Source of the DNA: Frateuria_A sp051900535
GTDB lineage: Bacteria; Pseudomonadota; Gammaproteobacteria; Xanthomonadales; Rhodanobacteraceae
Length of the DNA stretch: 64,000 bases
NCBI RefSeq assembly: GCF_051900535.1
Contig: NZ_JBHZGI010000003.1
Coordinates: forward strand, 1 to 64,000
Direction: 5' to 3'
Below are positions 23,249 to 32,127 of the stretch, piece by piece (position 1 is the stretch's first letter; each line of letters opens with the position of its first letter). Position numbers and translations under genes: made by a program. Below the pieces are notes generated by a model. That model did no database searches and was not told where the DNA came from. It was given only the letters and a program-made list of their open reading frames with translations.

Positions 23249-24343
23249 ATGACGGAAAACCTGCTGGAGATCTGGAACGACCAGCCCTGGATCCGCCTGG
23301 GCGTGACGATCATCGTGGCGTTGCTGGTCGCGATCGTCGTCCACCGGCTGGTGCGTGCGTTGCTGTGGCGCTTCAGTGATGGCCATCCGATGGCGCGCGA
23401 GATGCTCAGGCAGGCGCGCGCGCCGATGGGCTGGCTGGTGCCGTTGCTGGTACTGGTGCTGGCACTGCGTACACGGCCCGAGGCGGACCAGCTGCACCTC
23501 GCTGCGCCGGCCGAACAGATCCTGGTGATCGCCCTGATCGCGGTGGCCACGTGGCTGGGCGTGCGCTGCATCAACGCCGTCGAGTTCTTCTTCTGCCGGC
23601 GCTTCCCGGTGAACACCGAGAACAACCTGCGCGCGCGGCGGGTGCTGACCCAGGCGCGCGTACTGGGGCGCACGGGCTCCGTGTTGCTGATCCTGATCGG
23701 CCTCGCCGCCTGCCTGATGATGATCCCCGGCGTGCGCCAGATCGGCACCAGCCTGCTCGCCTCGGCGGGCCTGGCGGGGCTGGCCGTAGGCCTGGCCGCC
23801 AAACCCGTGCTGAGCAACCTGATCGCCGGCCTGCAGATCGCCATCACCCAGCCGATCCGGCTGGACGACGTGGTGATCATCGAGGGCGAGTGGGGCCGCA
23901 TCGAGGAGATCACCGGCACCTACGTGGTGGTGCGCATCTGGGACGAGCGGCGCCTCGTGGTGCCGCTGAACTGGTTCATCGAGAACCCGTTCCAGAACTG
24001 GACGCGCACCAGTTCGCAGCTGATCGGCACCGTCTACCTGTGGCTGGACTACCGCGTGCCGCTGGAACCGCTTCGCGAGGAGGTCAAGCGGTTGTGCAAG
24101 GAAGCGCCGCAGTGGGACGGACGCGTCTGTGTGTTGCAGGTGACCGACGCCACCGATCGCACGCTGCAGATACGCATCCTCGCCAGCTCGGCCGACTCGG
24201 GCAGCAACTTCGATCTTCGCTGCCACGTGCGCGAGGGCATGATCGCGTTCGTCCAGCAGAACTATCCGGATAGCCTGCCGCGGATGCGGGCCGAGATAGG
24301 AGAGCCGCCGGGAGTGGTCGGCCGGCCGCGAGAACATCCGTAA
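23249..24343 (+). CDS. Mechanosensitive channel of the MscS family
   Basis: MscS proteins gate ions when membrane tension rises and protect cells from hypo-osmotic shock. The 364-residue product has four to five hydrophobic segments and the MscS pore helix pattern rich in Gly and Ala (SLLASAGLAGLAVGLAAK). The beta domain follows with VVIIEGEWGRIEEI and VPLNWFIENPFQNW. I start at the ATG of MTENLLEIW, preceded by GGTGGGGAC. It stands alone, enclosed by exact 17-bp inverted repeats. It is closer to the YnaI/YbdG-type larger channels than to E. coli MscS by layout, so I give no symbol. Confidence 0.9.
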   Translation: MTENLLEIWNDQPWIRLGVTIIVALLVAIVVHRLVRALLWRFSDGHPMAREMLRQARAPMGWLVPLLVLVLALRTRPEADQLHLAAPAEQILVIALIAVATWLGVRCINAVEFFFCRRFPVNTENNLRARRVLTQARVLGRTGSVLLILIGLAACLMMIPGVRQIGTSLLASAGLAGLAVGLAAKPVLSNLIAGLQIAITQPIRLDDVVIIEGEWGRIEEITGTYVVVRIWDERRLVVPLNWFIENPFQNWTRTSSQLIGTVYLWLDYRVPLEPLREEVKRLCKEAPQWDGRVCVLQVTDATDRTLQIRILASSADSGSNFDLRCHVREGMIAFVQQNYPDSLPRMRAEIGEPPGVVGRPREHP

Positions 24344-24367
24344 GGCGGGCCCCAGCCCATCGCCATT

Positions 24368-24401
24368 CCGCGGAAAACCCGCGGGCCGAAGCCCACCCTG
24401 C
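24368..24401. repeat. Hairpin and inverted-repeat copy between mscS and the kinase gene
   Basis: In the 63-bp convergent gap, CCGCGG (24368-24373) pairs with CCGCGG (24379-24384). GCCGAAGCCCACCCTGC (24385-24401) is the exact reverse complement of 23107-23123. It may serve as a shared 3' end for both genes. Confidence 0.65.
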
Positions 24402-24406
24402 GCCGC

Positions 24407-25759
24407 TCAGCTCGACGCCCATGCCAGTCGCGCATGCACCCGCCCGTCGCGCAGATCGAAGTGCAGTTCCATGCCAAGCGCTTCGGCCGCCGCGTGCGAG
24501 AGTGCCAGCCCCAGGCCTGCATGCCCGGCGTGCGGCGGCTGCTTGCGCCAGAAGCGCTGGCCGAAGCGCGCGAGGTCGGCCGGTTCCAGCCCGGGTGCGG
24601 CGTTGCTGATGCGCAGGCTTTCGGCATCCAGGTCGATCCGCACCGTATCGCCGGCCGGCGCATAGGCGCAGGCGTTGCCGAGCAGGTTCCCCAGCACGAC
24701 CTCCAGCAACGCCGGATCGGTGTGCAGGCTGGCCGGCGGCGTGCCATACACGGATAGCCCGACGCCCTGTCCGACAACGTGCGCGCGTTGGCGCTGGAAC
24801 TGGCGCTCGAGCCAGGGCGCCAGTTCCAGCGGCTGGCGTTGAGGGTGCTCCAGGCCCGACTGCAGGCGGGTGAGCAACAGCAGCGCAGCGACGGTCGCTT
24901 CCAGCTCGGCGCCGATCTGGCCGATCTCGCCAAGAATCTGGCCCAGCTCCCGCCCGCTCGGATAGCGCGCCTCCACCTCGGCCAGCGCACGCAGTTCGGC
25001 CAGCCGCGTGCGTGTCTCGTGGGCCAGGCCGCTGGCGAACTGGCGCTCGCGGGCGAGGCCTTCGTCCATCCGCGCCAGCACGTCGTTGAACCGCGCCACC
25101 AACGGGTCGAGCTCGCGCATGCCGCTGGCGGGCAATCGCCGCCCGGGGGCATGCGGGCCGATGTCGCGCATGCGCTCGACCAGCGCGCGCACCGGCTTGA
25201 GGCCGCGTCGCACGATCAGCGGCACGGCCGCCAGCGCGACCAGCAGCGCAAGCGCGGGGCTCAGGGCGAGAATCCAGTCCAGCGTGGTCAGCAAGCGATC
25301 GAACGCGCGGCGGTCCTGCACGAAAAGCAACGCACAGCGCTGCGTGGGCGGCCGGGTGGCGGAGGGCTCCTGGAAGGCGAACATCACCGCACCCAGCCGT
25401 CCGGACCCGTGGTGCAGGTTGACGAAGCGCGGCGTGGCTCCGGCGGCCGCCGGCCAGTCGCGAGGCATCGCCGGTGGCGGTGGCGTGCTGCGTTGGGCCG
25501 GCATGCCCTCGCAGCGCAACTCGTACCATTCGCCGTCGCTCCCGAGCAGCCCGGCGGGCCCCTGCGGTTCGCCGGCCTCCTGCTCGATCTCCACCACCGT
25601 GGTAAGCGCCTGCGCCTGGGTCAGAAGGTTCTCGCGATAGCGGGTTTCCATCGCGTGGTCGATGCGCCAGTCCATCAGCAGCGCACCGCCGCCGAGCAGC
25701 GCCAGACTGGTACCCACCAGCAGCAGGGTGATGCGTGCGGCGAGCGAGGGCGGTTTCAC
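24407..25759 (-). CDS. Sensor histidine kinase
   Basis: The 450-residue membrane kinase has two hydrophobic segments (about residues 8-30 and 160-184) enclosing a 130-residue periplasmic sensor, then HAMP, the phospho-acceptor His247 in LAHETRTRLAEL, an N box (LLGNACAYAP) and a G box (AGLGLALS). The His box lacks the usual HELRTP proline, and the G1 box reads NAAPGL instead of DxGxG, so it is somewhat divergent but probably active. The start is a GTG that overlaps the regulator stop (GTGA). The signal is unknown. Confidence 0.9.
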   Translation of the reverse strand: MKPPSLAARITLLLVGTSLALLGGGALLMDWRIDHAMETRYRENLLTQAQALTTVVEIEQEAGEPQGPAGLLGSDGEWYELRCEGMPAQRSTPPPPAMPRDWPAAAGATPRFVNLHHGSGRLGAVMFAFQEPSATRPPTQRCALLFVQDRRAFDRLLTTLDWILALSPALALLVALAAVPLIVRRGLKPVRALVERMRDIGPHAPGRRLPASGMRELDPLVARFNDVLARMDEGLARERQFASGLAHETRTRLAELRALAEVEARYPSGRELGQILGEIGQIGAELEATVAALLLLTRLQSGLEHPQRQPLELAPWLERQFQRQRAHVVGQGVGLSVYGTPPASLHTDPALLEVVLGNLLGNACAYAPAGDTVRIDLDAESLRISNAAPGLEPADLARFGQRFWRKQPPHAGHAGLGLALSHAAAEALGMELHFDLRDGRVHARLAWASS

Positions 25760-26421
25760 GGGATCAGGTAGCCGGCGCCGCGGCGGGTTTCGATCAGGCC
25801 GGCCAGTCCGGCGGCATCGAGCTTGCGGCGCAGGCCGAACACCAGCACCTCGACGCTGCGATCGGAGACGTCGGTATCGCTGCCGGCGGTGCGTTCGAGG
25901 ATTTCCTGGCGCGTGAAGGCGCGCCCGCGGTGGCGCAGCAGCAAGCCCAGGACGGCAAACTCGCGCGGCGTTAGCGGCAAGGGCTGGCCATCCACGCTGG
26001 CGCGCTGGGCCAGCGGGTCCCACGCCAGCGTGCCCAGCGTCAAGACCACCGGTTGCGCCTGCAGCGGCCGGCGCGCCAGCGCATGCAGGCGGGCGACCAG
26101 TTCGTCGAAGGCGAAGGGTTTGACCAGGTAATCGTCGGCGCCGGTGTTGAGCGCCTCGATGCGGTCGCCCACCTGGTCACGCGCGGACAGTACAAGCACG
26201 CGCGGGCGCCGTCCGCCGGCTGGCAGGGTGCGCAGCACGCCCAGGCCATCCAGCCGCGGCAGCATCAGGTCCAGTACGACCAGGTCATAGTCGTAGCCCG
26301 CCAGGAAGCCCTTGGCCTCGATCCCGTCGGCCGCCGCGTCGACCGTGAAGCCGGCGCCCCGCAGACCGTGCTGCAGGGTGCCGCGCAGGCGTTCGGAATC
26401 TTCCACCAGCAGGAGTTTCAT
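25756..26421 (-). CDS. OmpR/PhoB family response regulator
   Basis: The 221-residue product has a receiver domain with the phospho-acceptor Asp51 (VVLDLMLP) and Lys101 (DDYLVKPF), and a C-terminal winged helix with LTPREFAVLGLLLRHRGRAFTRQ and RRGAGYLIP. It is the first gene of the two-component pair, with the kinase overlapping its stop. It reads away from rng, so the 140-bp gap before rng must hold divergent promoters. The target genes are unknown. Confidence 0.94.
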   Translation of the reverse strand: MKLLLVEDSERLRGTLQHGLRGAGFTVDAAADGIEAKGFLAGYDYDLVVLDLMLPRLDGLGVLRTLPAGGRRPRVLVLSARDQVGDRIEALNTGADDYLVKPFAFDELVARLHALARRPLQAQPVVLTLGTLAWDPLAQRASVDGQPLPLTPREFAVLGLLLRHRGRAFTRQEILERTAGSDTDVSDRSVEVLVFGLRRKLDAAGLAGLIETRRGAGYLIP

Positions 26422-26512
26422 GTGGGCGGAGTCTACTCAGTGGGCGGCCGTTGCGCCCGCCCGAAGGACGGCGGGGCTGGAAATCGTCCGCCCGGCCCCG
26501 TGCTCTGGCGCA

Positions 26513-26542
26513 TCGACAGTTTCATCGCCCACCCGCTATAAA
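26513..26542 (+). promoter_or_regulatory. Candidate sigma70 promoter of rng
   Basis: TCGACA (26513-26518; 5 of 6 match the -35 consensus), an 18-bp spacer and TATAAA (26537-26542) lie 24 bp before the rng start. Confidence 0.55.
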
Positions 26543-26565
26543 GACGCAGATCAACGGGGGTGGGT

Positions 26566-28038
26566 GTGAGCGAAGAGATCCTGATCAACGTGACGCCCCG
26601 TGAAACCCGGGTGGGCGTAGTCGAGAACGGCATGCTGCAGGAGGTGCACGTCGAGCGCGCCTCCCGGCGCGGTTATGTGGGCAACGTGTACAAGGGCCGC
26701 GTGCAGCGGGTGATGCCTGGCATGCAGGCGGTTTTCGTGGAGATCGGCCTGGAGCGCGCGGCGTTCCTGCACGCTTCGGACATCGTGCGCCCGCCGCTGC
26801 CCGAGGGTGCCGAGGTGCATGGCAATGGCCACACGCCCTCGATCAGCGAGCTGGTGCACGAGGGCCAGGAGATCGTGGTGCAGGTGGTCAAGGACCCGAT
26901 TGGCACCAAGGGCGCGCGGTTGTCCAGCCATTTGTCGATTCCCTCGCGCTACCTGGTGCTGCTGCCGCACGCACGCACGCTGGGCATCTCCGCGCGCATC
27001 GAGGACGAAACCGAGCGTGCGCGCCTGAAGGACGTGCTCGGCGGGCTCATCGGCGAAAATCCGCTCGGCTACATCGTGCGCACCAACGCCGAAGGGCAGT
27101 CGGCAGAATCGCTGGCCTTCGACGTGACCTACCTCAGCAAGGTCTGGCGCGTGGTGCAGGAGAACATCGCCAAGGCCAAGGTCGGCGAGCGCGTCTACGA
27201 GGAACTCTCGTTGCCGCTGCGCAGCCTGCGCGACATGCTCACCGACGACATCGAGAAGGTGCGCGTCGACTCACGCGAGACGCACGAGAAGGTGGTCAAG
27301 TTCGTGCACAAGTTCATGCCGAGCCTGGACGACCGCATCGAGCACTACGCCGGCGAGCGGCCGATCTTCGATCTCTATGGCGTGGAGGACGAGATCCAGC
27401 GTGCGATGAAAAAGGAAGTGCCGCTCAAGTCCGGCGGCTACCTCATCGTCGACCAGACCGAGGCGATGACCACGATCGACGTCAACACCGGCGGCTACCT
27501 CGGTACGCGCAACCTGGAGGAGACGGTCTATCGCACCAATCTGGAGGCCGCCCAGGCAGCCGCGCGGCAACTGCGCCTGCGCAATCTCGGTGGCATCATC
27601 ATCATCGACTTCATCGACATGAACGATGAGGAGCACAAGCGCCAGGTGATCCGCATGCTGGAGAAGGGTCTGGCGCGCGACCACGCCAAGACTACGGTCT
27701 ATCCGATGTCGGCGCTGGGCCTGGTCGAGATGACCCGCAAGCGCACCACCGAAAGCCTGGAGCGCCAGCTGTGCGAACCGTGCCCGGCATGCGGCGGGCG
27801 CGGCACGATCAAGACCGCCGAGACGGTCACCTACGAAATCTTCCGCGAGATCACCCGCGCGGTACGCCAGTTCAACGCCGAAAAGCTGCTGGTGATGGCC
27901 AGCCCCAAGGTCGTCTCGCGCATCCTCGAAGAGGAATCGGCGGCGGTGGCCGAACTGGAGGAGTTCATCTCCAAGAGCATACGCTTCCAGCCGGAAGAGC
28001 ATTACTCGCAGGAACAGTTCGATGTGGTCTTGCTGTAA
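26566..28038 (+). CDS. rng: Ribonuclease G
   Basis: RNase G is an endonuclease that matures the 5' end of 16S rRNA and degrades some mRNAs. The 490-residue product (E. coli 489) has an S1 domain at the start (GYVGNVYKGRVQRVMPGMQAVFVEIG), the catalytic block with IIIDFIDM, and the zinc-link-like CEPCPACGG. The start is taken as the GTG of MSEEILINVTP after GGGGG; a GTG two codons earlier is possible. With yhdP and tldD nearby this is a conserved proteobacterial gene order. Confidence 0.95.
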   Translation: MSEEILINVTPRETRVGVVENGMLQEVHVERASRRGYVGNVYKGRVQRVMPGMQAVFVEIGLERAAFLHASDIVRPPLPEGAEVHGNGHTPSISELVHEGQEIVVQVVKDPIGTKGARLSSHLSIPSRYLVLLPHARTLGISARIEDETERARLKDVLGGLIGENPLGYIVRTNAEGQSAESLAFDVTYLSKVWRVVQENIAKAKVGERVYEELSLPLRSLRDMLTDDIEKVRVDSRETHEKVVKFVHKFMPSLDDRIEHYAGERPIFDLYGVEDEIQRAMKKEVPLKSGGYLIVDQTEAMTTIDVNTGGYLGTRNLEETVYRTNLEAAQAAARQLRLRNLGGIIIIDFIDMNDEEHKRQVIRMLEKGLARDHAKTTVYPMSALGLVEMTRKRTTESLERQLCEPCPACGGRGTIKTAETVTYEIFREITRAVRQFNAEKLLVMASPKVVSRILEEESAAVAELEEFISKSIRFQPEEHYSQEQFDVVLL

Positions 28039-28077
28039 GCGAAGGATTGCCCGCAACGCCGGCCGGGACGGAACGAG

Positions 28078-31000
28078 GTGAACGCGCGCTGGCGACAGCG
28101 CCTGCACCCGGCATTGCGCGCCCTCGGCTGGGGCGCCGGCATCGCGGTGATCACGCTGGCCGTGCTGGTCGCGCTGGCGCAATTGCTGCTGCCGCTGCTG
28201 GCGCGGCATCCGCAATGGGTCGCCGCCCAGCTCTCCGAGCGCCTGCATCGCCCAGTGAGCTTCGCCTCGATGGAAGGCCATTGGCGCGGTTCCGGTCCGC
28301 TGTTCGTGATGCGCGACGTCACCATCGGCCCAGGCCCCGGCGGCGGTAGCCCGCTGCATTTGCCCGAGTCGGAACTGAAGATCGACTTCGGCAGCTGGTT
28401 GTTGCCCTCGCGGCACATGCTCGATCTGCGGGCGCGCGGACTGGAGCTGGACCTGAGCCGCGACGGGCAGGGCCGCTGGCACGTCAATGGCATCGGCGGC
28501 CCCGGGGGCGGCGCGCGGCAGGACTTTTCGATGGGCCCGGTCTCGCTGGGCATCTGGCTGCGCGACCTGCGCCTGATCGTCACCGACGAGGCCAGCGGGC
28601 ATCGTTACACCGTGCTTGCCGACCAACTGCGGCTAAGCCGGCAGGGCAGCCGCGTCCGCTTTGGCGTGGCGCTGCAGCGTGAGGGTGCGAGCGGCCAGTG
28701 GCGTGGTGCCGGCAGCTTTCGCGAGGACGGCAGCGAGGGCCGCCTGTGGCTGGCCGGCGACCGGCTCGACCTGCGCGCGCTGCTTGGCGACGTGGCCATG
28801 GACGGCTATGTGGCCAAGACCGGTACCGGCAGCCTGGCCGCCTGGCTCGACTGGAAGGATCGCAAGGTCGTGCGCGCCACCTTGCGCCTGGACCTTGCCG
28901 ACCTTGCCGTCGAGGGGCCTGCAGGAACCGCGAAGGTGCCCGTCCTGCGCGGCATGGCGGGCGTCAGCCAAAGCGTGGACGGTTACGAGGTTCGCTATGC
29001 CGCCGATAACGGCGGTGCGCTGGCACTGGCGCTGCACCAGGCGGAGAGCACGCCGCGCGTGAGCCTGGCAGCGCGTGATCTCGACCTCGCGCCGCTGCTG
29101 CCATGGCTGGCGCTCAAGCCCGGCCTGGCGCCGTCGCTGGGCGCCTGGCTCGGTAGCGGACATCCGCATGGCCTGCTCAAGCAGGCCGCGCTGCAATGGT
29201 CGCGTGCCGGCGGCGTGCGGGATCTGCAGGTGTCATTCTCGAACGCCGGCATCAACGCGATCGGCAAGTTGCCTGGCATCAGCCGCCTCGACGGCACGTT
29301 GCGCGGGGATGCGCAGGGCTTTGCGCTGGAACTGCCGGCGCAGGCCACCGTGGTGGACGCAACTCCCGGCTTCCGCAAGCCGTTCGGGCTGACGCGACTG
29401 GCCGCCACCGTAGCTGCCTGGCATGCCGACGGGGCGTGGCAGGTCGGCATCGACCCGCTGGCGTTCCAGGGCAATGGCTTCGCCGGCAGCGTGCGCGGCA
29501 CGATGGCGCTGCCCGACGATGGACGCCGGCCCTTTCTCGATCTGTATGCGCACGTCGACCAGGCGCAGGTGGTGGCCGCCAAGATGTTCTGGCCGGTCGA
29601 CGCCATGTCGCCGACCGCCATCGAATACCTGGACCGCGCACTGGTCGCGGGAACGGTGGACGAGGGCGACCTCGTCGTGCGCGGCAACCTGGCCGACTGG
29701 CCGTTCCGCCACAACGAGGGCCGCTTCGAGGCGCATGCGCGCATCAGCGGCCTCACTTTCGACTACGGCGAGGGCTGGCCGCTGGCCACCGGGCTATCCG
29801 TGGAAGCGAGCTTCGTAGGCAACGGCATGTTGGCCGAGGCGCAGGGTGGCGAGTCGCTCGGCATCAAGATCGATCGTGCGGTGGCGCTGATCCCCGAGTT
29901 CTCCGACACCACGGTCGATCTCAACGCGCAGGGCAATGGCAGCGGCGCGAACCTGATCAAGTTCCTGCGACAAAGCCCGATCGCGCGCGACCAGGCCGAC
30001 ACGCTGGCCAAGTTGCACCTGGGCGGCAGCGGTGCGTTCGGGTTCCACCTGTCGCTGCCGGTGAAGGACACCCGGGCGCTGCGACTGGATGGCAGCGCCC
30101 AGCTCACAGGCATGGACGTGGACGCGCCTGAATGGAAGCTGGAACTGGACAAGCTGGATGGCCCGGTGAGCTTCGACGCCCACGGCGTGCATGCCGGTCC
30201 GCTCGCTGGCGGATTCCGCGGCCAGCCCTCGTCGCTGGACCTGGCGATCGCCGATGCGACCGGCCAGCCGGACACGGTACTTTCGGCGCGGCTCCAGGGG
30301 CGCTATGCCATCGCCGAACTGGTGCAGGGCTATCCGCAACTCGAATGGCTGGGCAAGGCCGCCCAGGGGCGCAGCGACTACACGATCGGCTTCGACATCA
30401 CCCACGGCAGCGGCGGGGAGTCGGTGCAGACGCTCAGCGCCGACAGCACGCTCGCCGGCACCACGTTGAAGCTTCCGGTGCCTCTGTCCAAACCGGCCGA
30501 TGCCGAGCTGCCGTTGCATCTGACCGTGGGCGTGCCGGTGGACAACGCCAGGCTGGACGTGGCGCTGGGCGACGTGATGCGCGCGCGCTTCCGCCTCCCC
30601 GCGGGCGACACTCAGCCGCTGGCCGCGGCGATCGCTTTCGGTACCGCCATGCCCGAGAGCCTGCCGGACAGGGGCCTGCGCATCCGCGGCCACGCCACGG
30701 CGCTCGACGTGTCCGGCTGGGTGCAGCATGCGGTGGCCGGCACCGGCAGTGATGGCCCCGGGCTTGAGAGCATCGATGCCCAGGCCGATCGCGCGCTGGT
30801 GTTCGAACACGATTTCCCGCAGATGCATATCAAGGCCATGCCCGGGACCGACGGGCTGGCAATCGACGTGGACAGTCCGGCGCTGGCCGGTCATGTGGAC
30901 GTGCCTTCGGCCGACCTGCGCAAGCGTGGCATCACCGCACGCCTGCAACGCCTGTACTGGCCGCAGGCGGCGCCACCGCCTACGGGCAAGCCCTCGGCCA

Positions 31001-31962
31001 GTCCGGCCCGGGCCGCAGCGCCGTCATCGCCTGTTGCCACGGCGCAACCCCCACCCGAACCGTTGGGCGACCCGTCCGCCACGGGCATCGATCCGGGGTC
31101 GCTGCCGCCGTTCCACCTGTGGGTAGGAGACCTGCGACTGGGCGCGGCCCGGCTCGGCGAGGCGCGGCTGGAGACCTGGCCCACGTCGCAGGGCATGCAC
31201 ATCGACCAGCTGCGTGCGCTGTCCAAGAGCGTGCAGCTAAACGCCGGCGGCGACTGGAACGGCACGGCGCAGGCCAGCCACACCCAGATGCGCATCGACT
31301 TCGCGGCGCAGAACCTGGGCAGCATGCTCACAGCCTTCGGGTACGAAGGCCTGTTCAGCGGTGGCAAGACACATGCGGTGCTCGATGCGAGCTGGCCAGG
31401 AGCGCCCACGTCCTTCGCGCTTGCGAACATGACCGGCACGCTCGGCATCGACGTCAGCCACGGTCGTATTCCCGAGCTCGCTCCTGGCGTGGGACGCCTG
31501 TTCGGGCTGGTTTCGGTGGCTGAGCTGCCGCGACGCCTCACGCTCGATTTCGGCGACGTGTTCGGCAAGGGGCTGGCGTTCGATTCGATCAAGGGCGACT
31601 TCCGCTTCGCCGCCGGCAATGCCACCACCGACAACCTGCAGATCCGAGGGCCCGCCGCGGACATCGACATTCATGGCCGCACCGGCCTGCGCACGCGCGA
31701 CTACGACCAGCAGGTCTACGTCCTGCCTCACGTCGGCAACAGCTTGCCGGTGGTCGGCGCGGTGGTCGCCGGACCGGTGGGTGCCGCTGCCGGCTTCGCC
31801 GTGCAGGGGCTGCTCGGCAAGGGGCTGAACAAGGCCGCCAGCGCGCGCTACCACGTCACCGGGAGCTGGGAAAAGCCGGTGTTCACGCTGGTGGAGAAAC
31901 ACGAAGCGCAACCCGCGCCGGCCGCTTCGGTGCCGGCACCGGCGGCAAGCGCGGGGCGCTGA
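28078..31962 (+). CDS. yhdP: YhdP family AsmA-like envelope protein
   Basis: The 1294-residue product has one N-terminal membrane anchor (about residues 16-42) and a long periplasmic region that ends in an AsmA-2-like domain. In E. coli, YhdP is one of the large bridge proteins (with TamB and YdbH) that move phospholipid to the outer membrane. The start is a GTG, 39 bp after rng. A Pro/Ala-rich linker near residues 965-995 and a Pro/Ala-rich tail interrupt the beta-rich sequence. The length and location beside rng support the call. Confidence 0.88.
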   Translation: MNARWRQRLHPALRALGWGAGIAVITLAVLVALAQLLLPLLARHPQWVAAQLSERLHRPVSFASMEGHWRGSGPLFVMRDVTIGPGPGGGSPLHLPESELKIDFGSWLLPSRHMLDLRARGLELDLSRDGQGRWHVNGIGGPGGGARQDFSMGPVSLGIWLRDLRLIVTDEASGHRYTVLADQLRLSRQGSRVRFGVALQREGASGQWRGAGSFREDGSEGRLWLAGDRLDLRALLGDVAMDGYVAKTGTGSLAAWLDWKDRKVVRATLRLDLADLAVEGPAGTAKVPVLRGMAGVSQSVDGYEVRYAADNGGALALALHQAESTPRVSLAARDLDLAPLLPWLALKPGLAPSLGAWLGSGHPHGLLKQAALQWSRAGGVRDLQVSFSNAGINAIGKLPGISRLDGTLRGDAQGFALELPAQATVVDATPGFRKPFGLTRLAATVAAWHADGAWQVGIDPLAFQGNGFAGSVRGTMALPDDGRRPFLDLYAHVDQAQVVAAKMFWPVDAMSPTAIEYLDRALVAGTVDEGDLVVRGNLADWPFRHNEGRFEAHARISGLTFDYGEGWPLATGLSVEASFVGNGMLAEAQGGESLGIKIDRAVALIPEFSDTTVDLNAQGNGSGANLIKFLRQSPIARDQADTLAKLHLGGSGAFGFHLSLPVKDTRALRLDGSAQLTGMDVDAPEWKLELDKLDGPVSFDAHGVHAGPLAGGFRGQPSSLDLAIADATGQPDTVLSARLQGRYAIAELVQGYPQLEWLGKAAQGRSDYTIGFDITHGSGGESVQTLSADSTLAGTTLKLPVPLSKPADAELPLHLTVGVPVDNARLDVALGDVMRARFRLPAGDTQPLAAAIAFGTAMPESLPDRGLRIRGHATALDVSGWVQHAVAGTGSDGPGLESIDAQADRALVFEHDFPQMHIKAMPGTDGLAIDVDSPALAGHVDVPSADLRKRGITARLQRLYWPQAAPPPTGKPSASPARAAAPSSPVATAQPPPEPLGDPSATGIDPGSLPPFHLWVGDLRLGAARLGEARLETWPTSQGMHIDQLRALSKSVQLNAGGDWNGTAQASHTQMRIDFAAQNLGSMLTAFGYEGLFSGGKTHAVLDASWPGAPTSFALANMTGTLGIDVSHGRIPELAPGVGRLFGLVSVAELPRRLTLDFGDVFGKGLAFDSIKGDFRFAAGNATTDNLQIRGPAADIDIHGRTGLRTRDYDQQVYVLPHVGNSLPVVGAVVAGPVGAAAGFAVQGLLGKGLNKAASARYHVTGSWEKPVFTLVEKHEAQPAPAASVPAPAASAGR

Positions 31963-32127
31963 AAACCGGCGGCATCGCAAGGTCGCGCCCCATCCGCCCC
32001 GCCTGTCGGCACCTTCCCTCGCGATCGCGGGCAAGGCTCCTTAGCGTGACGCGGCGTGCCGAATCCGTGCCCCGTTCGTCGGGGAGCCCAAAAGGCGGGC
32101 AGGGTCGCCTTTGCGGCGCGCTTGCGC

